Of a stretch of DNA of 64,000 nucleotides, positions 26,263-36,835 are shown piece by piece. The position numbers and the translations under genes are program-made. Each line of letters begins with the position of its first letter. Within the stretch, counting starts at the first letter, position 1. Source of the stretch: Penelope pileata (taxonomy: Eukaryota > Chordata > Aves > Galliformes > Cracidae); contig WBMW01001713.1 in assembly GCA_013396635.1 (NCBI GenBank), positions 359,528 to 423,527 on the forward strand, given 5' to 3'. The notes below the pieces were generated by a model. That model had not been told where the DNA came from, made no database searches, and saw nothing but the letters and a program-made list of their open reading frames with translations.

Positions 26263-27279
26263 ATGAATCTAGGAGAGAAAATTTTCCAAGAATATCTGAC
26301 AAATCAGGGGACTGTGGTAAAGCCGTACTGCTGGCAGACGCAGAGCCAAATCTGTGCTAAGTGTCCCTACCATATCCGGACAGGTGAAGAAGCAAGAGTC
26401 CTTTACACAGAGTTTCACAAGGCCTTTGGATTCCCACACAGAACCACAGCAAATCTCCAAACCCAGCATCTGCTCTTCTACGAACTGAGGAGCTCCTCCG
26501 GCGCAGTACTCCAAAAAGGCCACGCCACAGGCTGTGCTGAGCAGGACACCCACCCAGAGTCCATGTTGTTTGAGGCAAATGGCTATCTGGATTCGGTGAC
26601 GCACGCCTACGGAAACATCGGCTGTGTCATCCTCTACTCAAATTACTCCCCTTGTAACGAGGCTTACCACTGCTGCATAAGCAAAATCTACAACTTCTTG
26701 CTGAAGTACCCAGGAGTCACACTCTGCCTCTACTTCTCCCAGCCTTACCACATCGAGGACAGCTTCCCCACGGCCGCGTGGAACCGCCAGGCCCTGCGCA
26801 GCCTCGCCAGCCTGCGGCCTCAGGTGACCCTGCGCCTGCTGCCCGCGGGGACACAGTGTCACCTCCTCTCCAGCTTCGTCTGCGGTCTCCCAGGATCAAC
26901 GCGTCCAGCTCTGCCGACAGGAACCTTAACAGACCAACAGAATCCACATAACAACTTAACAGGAGTGAAAGCATACTTGAGGAAAGCATTTCCACAGGCA
27001 GTGAGGGGAAAGCCTGCTGAGCAGCAAAACCTGAAGACCTTTTCTTTTTCTCACCCTGCCTTCCAGCAGCCCACACAAGTGACAAGGGGCAGCCTGCCAC
27101 CTCTGGGGTCTCAAAGCCACTGGGTGCTCTTCCCAGGCTTGTCTCTGCCCTCTCAGAGGGAACGTCTCTACCCCAGACCTAAAAATATTGTAAGGCATTT
27201 AAAAATGCCAAAGGAGTTATTCAGTGCAACTTGTAATTCTGAAACGTTTCCTACCAGCAGGCACCTGCAAGGAAGATGA
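26263..27279 (+). CDS. APOBEC4: APOBEC4, putative cytidine-deaminase-family protein
   Basis: This is an uninterrupted 338-codon frame. It resembles mammalian APOBEC4 throughout: KCPYHIRTGEEARV near residues 33-46, the block HPESMLFEANGYLDS at 97-111, and SPCNEAYHCCISK at 129-141. The zinc-deaminase signature is present as H97-x-E99 and P130-C131 with C137 five residues after C131, the wide spacing typical of APOBEC4. The C-terminal block RPKNIVRHLKMP is also kept, but the frame stops before the lysine-rich tail of the human protein (about 367 aa). A CAG acceptor-like site lies just before the start at 26,257-26,259, so a non-coding 5' exon is likely, as in mammals. The whole coding region is one exon. 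Deaminase activity of APOBEC4 is not well established in any species, so function is inferred only from the fold. In human the gene is nested inside RGL1. Identity is near certain. Confidence 0.96.
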   Translation: MNLGEKIFQEYLTNQGTVVKPYCWQTQSQICAKCPYHIRTGEEARVLYTEFHKAFGFPHRTTANLQTQHLLFYELRSSSGAVLQKGHATGCAEQDTHPESMLFEANGYLDSVTHAYGNIGCVILYSNYSPCNEAYHCCISKIYNFLLKYPGVTLCLYFSQPYHIEDSFPTAAWNRQALRSLASLRPQVTLRLLPAGTQCHLLSSFVCGLPGSTRPALPTGTLTDQQNPHNNLTGVKAYLRKAFPQAVRGKPAEQQNLKTFSFSHPAFQQPTQVTRGSLPPLGSQSHWVLFPGLSLPSQRERLYPRPKNIVRHLKMPKELFSATCNSETFPTSRHLQGR

Positions 27280-27483
27280 CACAATTCAAACCACCTTCAG
27301 GTTGTAAAACCAAGATCACAGACGGCAAAAAAAACACTCTGAAGGCCGGTGATCCAGACACACCACAGGGGTGTTCCAGAGCCACGGAGATGCGGCACTG
27401 AGGGCTCAGTGGGCTGCCACTCCTGTGAAGAGGAACTTCACAAAGTTGTGCCATTTTCTAGCCACTAAACAAAAATCTAATAC

Positions 27484-27489
27484 AATAAA
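27484..27489 (+). terminator. APOBEC4: APOBEC4 poly(A) signal
   Basis: This is a canonical AATAAA 205 bases after the APOBEC4 stop codon and 269 bases before the ARPC5 start codon. Cleavage about 15-25 bases downstream would end APOBEC4 just before the CpG-rich promoter. Confidence 0.7.
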
Positions 27490-27597
27490 ATACGTAACAC
27501 AGATCTACAAAGTCCAAAAATGTCTTACAGAGGGGAATCAGCGCAAAAGGGCAGAGCGCGGGCCGGGCCCCGCTCTCCTCACGGCTGAGGCGGCGCC

Positions 27598-27611
27598 GTA
27601 ACCATGGCAAC
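27598..27611. promoter_or_regulatory. RFX-type X-box motif
   Basis: GTAACCATGGCAAC is an inverted repeat of two RFX half-sites, GTAACC and GGCAAC (read on the other strand as GTTGCC), separated by AT. It matches the known X-box pattern bound by RFX-family factors. It lies 147 bases upstream of the ARPC5 start codon, within the CpG island. The motif match is direct; binding is inferred. Confidence 0.7.
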
Positions 27612-27757
27612 CGCGCGCCGGCAGCGCGAAGCGGGCACTGGGGCCGACCAATGGCCGCGCGCCTCTCCCCCTGGCACTCCATCGCGCCGCTGGCGGAGCG
27701 CGCCTGCGCAGAGCGGCGGGGCGGGCAGGGCGGCGGCAGGGAGCGGCGGCGGCGGCC

Positions 27758-30700
27758 ATGGCCAAGCACACGGTGTCGTCGGCCCGCTTCCGCCGGGTGG
27801 ATGTGGACGAGTACGACGAGAACAAGTTCGTGGACGAGGAGGACGGAGGCGACGGGCAAGCGGGGCCCGATGAGGGCGAGGTGGATTCGTGCCTCAGGCA
27901 ATATCCTTCCGGAAATAGAGCGGGCGGGCCGGGGCCGCGCTGCCGGGAGCGGGCGGGGGACGAGGGGGTCTGACAGGAGCGGGGCCGCNNNNNNNNNNNN
28001 NCCGCCCCTCACGGCCGGAGCTGCGGCCCCAGGGGCGTTCTGCGGGGTGGGAGCCCTCAGCGCGGTGCTCCCGTCCCCAGCCGAGCTGCTGCCCGCCCCT
28101 TAACCGCCCGCACAGGGAACATGATGGCTGCTCTGCAGGCGGCCCTGAAGAACCCTCCCATCAACACGAAGAACCAGGCCGTAAAGGTGAGGTCACCGCT
28201 CCTCCAGCAGTGCCTTCCTGCTGCCGTAACCCCAGCCGGGAAGCCTGGCTGTGGGATATCCCCATGCCAAACCATCCACTGTCTCTGCTGTTTTGATCTT
28301 GTTCTGACAGCAGCAGCTCAGATGTCACCTCTCTGTGCGCCTTCAGCATGGGGCTGAGGGCTCTTCCCCATGTCAGCTTCCCTGGGTGAGTGCACAGAAT
28401 GACAGCTTGGGGTGGAAGGGACCTCAGAGCCCCCCAACCCCAATGCCATGGGCTGGGTGCCCCCCAGCTCAGGCTGCCCAGGGCCCACCCATGGCCTTGA
28501 GCACCTGGTGGATGGGCACCCACACAACCGTGATTGGCGCTGAATGGCTGCGGAACCACAGCTGCAGTCACTGCTGACTGACGGAACTCTGCTACCACAG
28601 CCAGCCCTGCACCTACAAAAAAGGAAGAACTGCTGGTTATTGCATCCAATCAAAATTAAGCTGTTAAAACCTCGGAAATTGCGAGCACTCCCCCTCTGAC
28701 AGGACACAGGAGCATGCTGTGTGCTTCTGAATCTCCCCAGAATAAACCTTGAGCAGCTCACGCCTGCAGCAGTGAGAGGAACAGGCAGATGGGAGGAGGA
28801 GCAGCCCAGATGCTGAGCAGAGCTCTGTCCTGCCTGCTTGAGGAGAGCCCCACGGCTGTGATGCTGTGCTGCTCCGACACCAGGCTGTCCTAAGCAGGCC
28901 CCTGGGGGAGGTTTTCACATAACCCCTTCCTTTTCCTGAGGGGTTTCACAGAGAACCAGCTGGTGGTTGTTGCAGGTGCTGCTGTCTAAAAGAGTGACCA
29001 GCTTTGTCTCCGCATGAGTGCTTTGTTTCCACTGAATCTGTACTGATGTATTTGAGAATACAGTGTGAAGGCAGTGGAATTGGAGAAGACAGAGCAGCTG
29101 AATTTTCATGTTTGGTTTCAGTTTCGGTTGTCCTTGTGGAACTTAAGCTTTCCTCATAGCTCTTCACGTGAGAAGTCTCACTAAATCATGGCTATGGGAC
29201 TTGAGATCAAATAAGAAAACTAAATATCCATAGTGTCTGCTGGAGGAAGCTGCTAAAGCATTTGTATCATGGAATTATTCAAAAGTCAACAAATGTGAGA
29301 CCTTTTTTCCTTCATCCTCCCTCAGTGATGGATGAGCAGGAAGAGCTGCTTTTTGCTGATTACGTGGCTAATCTGCAGCTGTAATCATGCCACACAAATT
29401 CCTGAGCCTGAAATGACATCCAGACCAACTTGCAAATGGTTATTAATGCAGAATATTGTTAATGCTGCCAGCTTGCATCCTGTGTGCCTGGGACAGAAGA
29501 TGATCTGAAAATGTGTGGCTTCCAGCAGTCACCTCTTCCAGGCTGGCCGATGCCATTTCCATGGCATTTTCCATGTCTCATTAACAGGGCAAGGGAATGA
29601 GAAGGACTCTGTTGACAGGGGAGGTCAGTCAAGTACTTAATCCTGATAATTTTTTTGGAACTTGTCAGACCTTGATTTTCAATATGCAGATTAGTATGTA
29701 GCCCTAATCACATTTGTTGCAAATTGCAACAGGCAGGCAGAAAAATATAGACCAGAGCAAACTCATTGAACTCTCTTTTTGCTATTTAGCATTGAGAGGC
29801 AGAATCTGTTACACCCGAATATCACAAGCTTTGTGTACAAACTGCTCTATTCAAATGCATTTTAGAATTGTTAAAGAGGAAAAAAAATCTACTTGTTTAA
29901 ATATCTCTGTCTTTCTTACCTGTTGACAGGATCGTGCAGAAAGTATTGTCCTGAAGGTCCTCATCTCTTTCAAAGCCAACGACATTGAGAAGGCGGTGCA
30001 GTCGCTGGATAAGAACGGCGTCGATCTGCTAATGAAGTACATCTACAAAGGCTTTGAGAGCCCCTCTGACAACAGCAGTGCTGTGCTGCTGCAGTGGCAT
30101 GAGAAGGTGCGTATGTAGGATGTGCTTTTCCTCTGGGTTTGTGGTAGCAGGTTCTTGGGTCCCGGGCTTGCTCACAGAGCCTGGGAATAGTATCCTTTCT
30201 GCCTGGTAAAACCAAAACAGAATCATAGAACGCTTTGAGTTCAAAGGGACCGTTAAAGGCCATCTGGTCCAACTCCCCTGCAATGCACAGGGACATCCAC
30301 GGCTCCGTCAGGGTGCTGAGAGGCCCCCAGCCTGACCTGAGTGTCTCCAGGGGTGGGGCATCCACTACTTCTCTGGGCACCCTGTGCTCGTTGTCTCTCT
30401 GGATGGCATCGTGTCCCTCAGGTGAGTCAATAGCACCACACAGCGTGGTGTCATCTGCAAACTTGCTGAGGGTACACTCGATCCCACTGTCGATGTCGCT
30501 GATGAAGATATTGAAGAGCATCAGTCCCAGCACTGACCCCTGAGGGACACCACTCATTGATCTCCATCCGCACACTGCGCCATTGACCACCACCCTCTGG
30601 GTACAGTCCTGCAGCCGGTTCCTCATCCATCCAACAGTCCACCCATAAATCCATATCTTTCCAATTTAGAGAGAAGGGTATTGTTGGGGACCATGTCAAA

Positions 30701-32476
30701 GGCCTTACTGAAGTCCGGGTAGTCCAGACACCAGTGGCTCTTCCCTTGTCCATTGATGCAGCTACACCATCATAGAAGGCCGTGAGGTTGGTCAGGCGGG
30801 ACTTGCCGTGCTGGTTGTCCTGTGTCACCTCCCTCTCTTCCGTGTGACTTAGCGTAGCTGCCAGGAGGATTTGTTCTATCATCTTTCCCAGCACAGAGGT
30901 GAGGCTGACAGCTCAGTAGTTCTCTGGGTTGTCCTTTCTACACTTTTTTAAAAAGTGAGTGTGACATTGCCCAGTCACGAGGGACTTCATCTGAACACCA
31001 TGACTTTTCAGTTATCAATGGGAGTGGCTTGGCAACTCCATCAGCCAATTCCCTCAGGACTTGACCCTGGGAAGACAAGTCAGGCTTGTAGATGTTCAGG
31101 TTCCTCAGGTGATCACAAACCTGATCTTCACTCACAGTGGGAGGGACATTGCTCCCCTAGTGCCCTCCTTCCAACCCATCGGTTTGAGGGTTGTGTGAAG
31201 AGCAGTTGCCAGAGAATACTGAGGCAAAAAAGTTGTTGAGTACCTCAGCCTTCTCCTTGTGCATTGTTACCAGCCTGCCTGTATTGCTCACTAGGGGGGT
31301 ACACCCTCTTGGACTTCCCTTTTCTGGTTGAGGTACCTGTGGAAGCCTTTCTTGTTCTTGGACATTGCCAAGTCTAGTTCTGTTTGGACCTTGGCTTTCC
31401 TGACCCCATCCCTACACAGCCTAGCAGCATCCCTATGCTCTTCCCATGGTACCTGTCCCTGCTTTCCCTGCCTGTGCATTTTCTTCTTGCTCTCCAGTTT
31501 GACCAGCAGGCTCAGCCATGCCAGTCTCCTGGTGCCTTTTCCTGACTTCCTGCATCTGGGAATGGAGAGCTCTTGTGCCTTGGGGAAAGCTTCCTTAAAG
31601 ATCTGCCAGCTCTGCTCCTCACCCTTGTTCATGAGGACAGTTTCCCAGGGGGTTTTGTCAACTAACTCCTTGAAGAGCTGGAAGCTGGCTATCCTAAAAT
31701 TTAGCATCCTGGTTCTACTCTTTGTCTGCCCCATATCCCTCAGGAGTGTGAACTCCACCATTGCATGGTCACTACAGCGCAGGCAGCCTCCAATCCTGAT
31801 GTCACTGATGAGTTCATCTGCACTGGTGAGCAACAGGTCCAGTGTGGCATCCCCCCTGGTGGGGCCGTCTGTTACTTGGCAGGAAGTTATCCTCTCTGTG
31901 TTCCAGGAGCCTCCTGGATTGCCTCCAGCTTGCTGCGCTGCTTGTCCAGCAGATGTCTGGGTGGCTCAATTCCCCCAGCAGCTGTTGGTAGCCACAATGT
32001 GCCTGAGCCAAAAGCTGTGTTTCACACAGTGAGGAGGGTGCTGTCCTGTACAGTCAGAGTTGCATTGTTCTTCCTCATTCTTCTGATTCCTTGGGTAAAG
32101 ATTCTGCATTTAAAGTTTGAGTCCTCGCTAGACTGAGGCAAAAAAAAATAGTTGAACCTAGTGATTCAAGCAGATGAAAGTAGAAGTTCCTTCCTAGAGG
32201 GAAACAAAATTTGCAACTTAGTTTTGCAGGGAAATAAAAGCTTATTAATCAGCTCTCTCTAAAATGAATGTAGTTATGTTTCCCTGCCACCCTGGGTGCT
32301 AAGTGTTTTGTGCTTGATGTGAGCTGCTGGAACACGCTTACTTGAATACGATGGGGAAGCCTTTCCTGGCAGCCACCTTGACTTGCTGCTCATTGCCACC
32401 TTTCTCTCCTCAGGCACTGGCTGCTGGCGGAGTAGGGTCCATCGTCCGTGTGTTGACTGCCAGGAAAACGGTTTAA
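27758..32476 (+). CDS. ARPC5: ARPC5, Arp2/3 complex p16 subunit
   Basis: ARPC5 is the small helical subunit of the seven-protein Arp2/3 complex that nucleates branched actin filaments. Four coding exons join in frame: 27,758-27,900, 28,114-28,186, 29,930-30,106 and 32,414-32,476 (456 bases, 151 aa plus stop, the same length as human). The start (GCGGCCATGG) has a strong Kozak context, and the protein begins MAKHTVSSARFRRVDVDEYD. Exon 3 encodes VLISFKANDIEKAVQSLDKN and exon 4 ends TARKTV, both as in mammals. Human starts MSKNTVSS; the few differences are conservative. Introns 2 and 3 are GT-AG. Intron 1 joins only as ATATCC...CAC, which makes it a U12-type AT-AC intron. Intron 3 contains a large antisense CR1. 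Transcription is probably broad, given the CpG-island promoter with NRF1, CCAAT and GC-box motifs. Confidence 0.97.
27901..28113 (+). other. ARPC5: ARPC5 intron 1: U12-type AT-AC intron
   Basis: Frame continuity with the conserved peptide CLRQGNM requires exon 1 to end at 27,900 (CTCAGGCA) and exon 2 to begin at 28,114 (AGGGAACATG). The intron therefore starts ATATCCTTCC and ends CGCAC. The donor matches the minor-spliceosome consensus ATATCCTT. CCCCTTAAC, a near match to the U12 branch-site consensus TTCCTTAAC, has its branch adenosine about 10 bases before the 3' end. No GT or AG ends preserve the frame here. A 13-base assembly gap lies inside the intron. Confidence 0.9.
27989..28001. other. 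Assembly gap (13 N)
   Basis: Thirteen undetermined bases lie within the GC-rich first intron of ARPC5. They do not affect coding sequence. The true gap length may differ. Confidence 0.99.
28391..28530 (-). mobile_element. CR1 LINE 3' fragment, antisense
   Basis: Antisense CR1 3' sequence lies in ARPC5 intron 2. It is recognised by the CACAGAATGACAGC start, then GGTGGAAGGGACCTC, then CCATGGGCTGG, the usual order of the CR1 3' end read from the opposite strand. It is diverged and short. Confidence 0.75.
30220..32015 (-). mobile_element. CR1 LINE, antisense, internally deleted
   Basis: This is a long CR1 copy on the minus strand filling most of ARPC5 intron 3. Reading from about 32,010 downward, one meets the end of the endonuclease region (HPDICW), the linker (IRIGGCLRCSDHAMVEF), the RNLNIYKPDL and VPRDW blocks, and the reverse-transcriptase core SGVPQGSVLG followed by FADDT. 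After AIQRD the frame jumps straight to VPREVVDAP, which normally lies several hundred bases downstream, so the thumb and C-terminal region has been deleted. The 3' tail (AATCATAGAA on the + strand) is at 30,221. The element is broken by frameshifts and stops and is inactive. Confidence 0.93.
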
Positions 32477-33628
32477 CTCCAGCAGCGATGGCTGTCTGCT
32501 CTCTGTGGCATGGGAAGTGCTGGTGCAAAACCCAACCGAATGCCATTGCTGCCCTGTGGGCAGCGTCTGTCTCTCAGCTTGCCTTCTTGCTGCTTCTTTC
32601 ATACCTGACAAGTAATGCATATCATGATCTCTTTTTGTTAAACTCTGGAAAATTATGAAGGTGCAATTTCATTTCTAACAGGAATATTTGGTACTCGAGC
32701 ATTTCAGTGACACCTATGGCTACAAATACACGTTTAGGATGATTTGCATTTGTGTATAATTATTTGGACCTGACTTTCCAAGCAAATGCTGAGGGACGTC
32801 GGGCAGTGTCTTAATTCTTTTTGCTAGCCAAGCAGTGTTTTGATGTTAGATGATAAATATTTGAGAAGTGGGGCAGCTATTAATGTAGGTAACGGGACCA
32901 TGTTTCCTTTGGCCAACCTCTGAACCTACAGCAGTGACGAGGACAGAAAGCAGCAGCTCCGCTCTGACCGATCATCATTCCAGTAAGCAGAGTACTTTCC
33001 TTAAACTCACACCTCGTGGCCTGTCCTGATGTCCTGCGATCAGTCAAAGGCCGGGTCCACGGCAGGAGATCACAACAGGGTGAAGCTGTCCGTCCTGCAC
33101 GTTGTATGCTGGAATTGAAAGGTCCGTTCACACTGGAGCCCAGTCCAGTGAACTCTCTATTTTGGGGAGTAAAGATCCTAAACAGGAGGAGAAAAAAAAG
33201 GAGCTTTCACACAACAAATCACCTTTCAGCAACTTGAAAGTGATTTGGTTTTCTCAAGCACAACATAGTATCTGCCTGTGGTAATTGAGAAATGCATACT
33301 GCCATCCTTGCAAAGCTCCTATGTGTTGTTTTCTAGATGCAGTCTTAAGGAATGCCAGACTGTTCTCATTCCTGTTGTACCCCTGTGCATTGGCTAGTGG
33401 GCGAATTAAGTTCCAAAATAAAGAGGAATATTTTAAAAAAGAATTAAGCAAGCCCCGGGCATCCCAGACCACAGATCTCCACTGAACGTTAGGGCCAGGA
33501 CTGAAATACATGTGTTTTACATTCACCATTTTACAGCAGTTCAGTTGTGTAAAACTGTTGGGGAACTTGTGAAATCTTTGCTGTTTTTTGATATCTGCTT
33601 TTTTTGTAATAATATTAAAGACCGGAGA

Positions 33629-33634
33629 AATAAA
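33629..33634 (+). terminator. ARPC5: ARPC5 poly(A) signal
   Basis: AATAAA here, with an ATTAAA 16 bases upstream (33,613-33,618) and another AATAAA at 33,417-33,422, gives a 3' UTR of roughly 1.0-1.2 kb after the stop at 32,476. Alternative use of the earlier signal is possible. Confidence 0.6.
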
Positions 33635-36172
33635 TTGTCACTGAATATTTACTTGGAGTCTGAAATCTCTTGAAGTTAACCCATTTTTAATTCAGCAGGG
33701 TCAGTGTGTGCTGTGAAACTCATCATCTCATGGCTGAGGTTGTGTTTGTCTCTCTGCTTGCCCCATCTCCAAGAGGTTAAGCATGTAATCGTGGGTTTTT
33801 GCAATAACTGAAGCAGAGATACAGTCCCGGGCTTGTCCGGTGGGTGGGATGGCTGGGTGTGTGTGTATGTCGTCACTACTGGTATGCGTACAGATAGGAA
33901 CCAGTGCGGTTATTCTTCAAATGTCTGGTGCCCTGTCTTTTTCCCACTTAGCTTCCTTGTTCATGCACAACACAAGGAGGCACTGGGCACACAGTGGAAG
34001 ACCCGGCCCTGCTGCAAGGGCTACAGAAGATGTCCAGGTTTCACCTGTGCGTGCAGAAGCCTTCTGGCCTCATGCAGGAACAGCCCTGTCCTTAAGCCCT
34101 CTGAGACTTCAGTTTCTCTGATTCCTCCCATTAGTCCAAATCTGGTTAAGATACCAATCAATCCTTAATAAAAAAAAAAAATCACAAAACAACAGCAAAA
34201 GCCCAAGACCCACAACAATAAAATGTGATGTCAGGTAAGTGAAAACTTCTCAAAACCAACCGATGTCGAAGCAGGCCAGCTGCCTCTAGGTGGCGTTGGA
34301 TAAACAAAGGCAGCAAAGAAGCGATCTTAAGGTTTCCCTGATTCTCCTCAGAGGATGCCATGAAGTATTTAGGAGCATTTGTAACAAAATGTGTGCATCT
34401 TCCACCTGCGTGTTAAGAGATGTGCCAGAAGAGAGGGTGGCTGCAGACGCACTGCATGGAGGCGGGGGTGCAGGACTTGCACAAGGCCCCTCTTCTGACT
34501 GCTGTTAGCTGGAGTGGGAGGAGGCAGCTCACTCAGGAGCACGCTGTGCTCGCGTCACGGCGAGGTGAGTCATGCCGGCCTTGCTCACCCATCTGGTGCT
34601 GGCCGCCTCCGGATGAGTCCAGGGCAGCGTTCCACACAGCTCACACCCCCGTGTCCCTGGAGATGCAGGCCCGTGGGACAGGCGGCCGTGCTGAGCTGTG
34701 CAGCGGTGCTGCAGCCCTGAAGGGAAAGCAGAGCTGAGAGCAGCGAGTGCTTCCAGCATAGCCCAAATCTGGCATCGCCTTACCGAGACCTCCAGCAGCG
34801 CAGCCCAGGGAAAAAGCCAGCCCATAAGGTGGAGAGATGGCACCGAGGGGACTGTGCCAAGGGATGATCATCTCGTTTTAGACATTATTCCAGGTGTTGG
34901 AAACCTAAAGACAGACAGGGGAGAAAAATCCCTACTGTGAGAAGGAAATCCACAATGAAAGACACTGTGTGCAGATGAGACCTGCTCCAAGGGGAACAGC
35001 ACTTGCAGAGCTCTCCTAGGAAGGCTCCATGCTCCCAAGCTATGTCTGCAAACTTCCCACCGCTGCCCTCAGCTTTGGCTGAAGTGCACAGTGGTGGCAC
35101 CTTTCTGCTGCGTCCTGCTTTTGTAGTGGCCAAGGGCATTAGGAGGGCTCGTTTTCTCTCCAGAAATGATAACAAACCCATGCGCTTCGCTGCTGTGCAA
35201 ACTTCAACGTGGCCACAGCACTCTGGCTGGATTTCAGACATTCCTGTGCTGTTCTCACCATCTCATGGTGAGCTGCCTTCGTGTGGGGCTCCGAGAAACT
35301 TGCCTGGGAGATGTCACCATCCACATCACTCTTCCTCTTGGACAAGAGACAAGTTTCTTCTTCCACTAAACTGAGTTGGTAACAGAAAGGGGAAGAAGAG
35401 ACTTGCTCTGTTACTAGAAAGGTTGTTCTTAGCTTTGAAACTGGAAGTTGTGTGTTATGTGAAAAAAAAATGAGGAGCAGCAGCTGCCATGTGCACTTGC
35501 TGTGCCTGCATCTTTCAGATCTCATTTTTCCGCAAAACGCAAAATGGCACTTACTTGGGGGGGGTCTCACATCCTCCCCCTGCTCCCCCGGCACCGGCTC
35601 CGGGATCAACCTGACCTACCTGAGCACTGAGGCTGACAACCAAACCTGCAGGAAACCGCTCCGACACAAGGTGAACCATTTCCCACTGGATGGCAGTTCC
35701 CAGTCCTGGGACTAACGTGATGGGAGAGCAAAAGCAGAGCCCTGCAGCAGCTGTTAGGATGGTGTAACAGGAGCCTGGAAGTCCACTCCTCACTGTGCCA
35801 GCGTCTGCCCCACAGAACTCAGTGGCAGCAGGACAACATCGGGCAGGGAAATGGAGCCAAGAGAAGAGAAAATGAGTTGTGTGAGAGGTCACGGGCCAGG
35901 AAAAGTCAGATCTGCCACACCCCAACATGGTGTGTGCTGCAATTCAAGGCAAAACCTTCAACCACAGAGTGCATGCTCTTCCCACTGTCTAAAGCAGGCA
36001 TGTCCAGCCTGTGGCCTGGGACAGCTAGGAATCAGCCCTGCCCCCTGCCCCCTTGCCATCATGGCAGCCACTCCTCCCCACTGAGCAGCCCAGCCCGGCC
36101 CCAGGCATGCATCCATCACTCAGCAACAACCAAACCATCAGCCCCAAACAAGTCCTCTTAGAGAATCATAGA

Positions 36173-36465
36173 ATCATCATGGTGGAAAAGACCCCTGAGA
36201 TGACGAAGTCCAACCCCAACCCATCCCCACCATGCCCACTGAGCCATGTTCCTCAGTGCCACACCTCCACAGTTCTGGAACACCTCCAGGGACAGTGACT
36301 CGACCATCTCCCTGAGCTGTCCCCCAGGTGCAGACTGGGACCCAGCTGTGCCAGTGAGCTCTTTTGGAGAAGAAATTTTTCCTCATACCCAACCTGAACC
36401 TCCTCTGGTGCAACCTAAGGTCTCTTGTACCATCACAGTTACCTGGGAGGAGAGGCCAACTTCAC
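36173..36465 (-). mobile_element. CR1 LINE 3' end, antisense
   Basis: It begins on the + strand with GAATCATAGAATCATCATGG, the reversed CR1 tail, then AAGACCCCTGAGATGA and a region matching the CR1 3' end. It lies in the ARPC5-NCF2 intergenic region. The distal boundary is approximate. Confidence 0.85.
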
Positions 36466-36690
36466 TCAAGGCAGCCCAGGCAAGCCAAAAGGTTGGATGT
36501 CCATGGTCCAAAGCCTGCAGAGAAGCCTTCTCAGAGGGTGTTCCCGTCGTTCTCCTTTATCACTTTGGCTGGTTGCATTTCTGTCTGCTTTTCTGGAGGT
36601 TGAAGCCTGCTCTGTGCTGTTTATGGTGGCTGTACAAAACCCACGGGAGCTGCCTGGGCCCAGAGGGACACTGAGGGCAGGTTTGGTTAA

Positions 36691-36835
36691 TAGAATTATA
36701 GAATTGTTCCAGTTGGAAGGGACCTGTAAAGGGCATCTGGTCCCACTCCCTGCAGTGCACAGGGACACCCACAGCTCCATCAGGGTGCTCAGAGCCCCCC
36801 AGCCTGACCTGAGTGTCCGCAGGGATGAGCACCCC
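36691..36835 (-). mobile_element. CR1 LINE 3' fragment, antisense
   Basis: A second antisense CR1 3' end about 230 bases after the previous one. It shows AGAATTATAGAATTGTTCC, then GGAAGGGACC, CAGCTCCATCAGGGTGCTC and CAGCCTGACC, the common order in other copies here (30.2, 44.3 and 57.1 kb). Confidence 0.85.

Larger units (their letters stand above)
27540..28100. promoter_or_regulatory. CpG-island promoter of ARPC5 (and probably RGL1)
   Basis: An abrupt change to very G+C- and CpG-rich sequence surrounds the ARPC5 first exon. Upstream of the ATG are an RFX X-box-like palindrome (27,598-27,611), a CCAAT box (27,648-27,652), an NRF1-like CGCCTGCGCA (27,701-27,710) and a GC box GGGGCGGG (27,718-27,725). 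There is no TATA box. In human, ARPC5 and RGL1 are head-to-head at this point, so bidirectional activity is likely but not shown by the sequence alone. Confidence 0.85.

Noticed and set aside
27604..27873. Upstream ATG frames in the ARPC5 5' region
   Set aside because: They are out of frame with the conserved ARPC5 protein; the start at 27,758 has the best context and matches the family N-terminus.
27458..28012. 184-codon minus-strand frame through the CpG island
   Set aside because: It is antisense to ARPC5 exon 1, runs through assembly Ns and is explained by high GC content; it is not a convincing RGL1 first coding exon.
31328..32032. 234-codon + frame
   Set aside because: It is the antisense reading of the CR1 endonuclease/linker region in ARPC5 intron 3.
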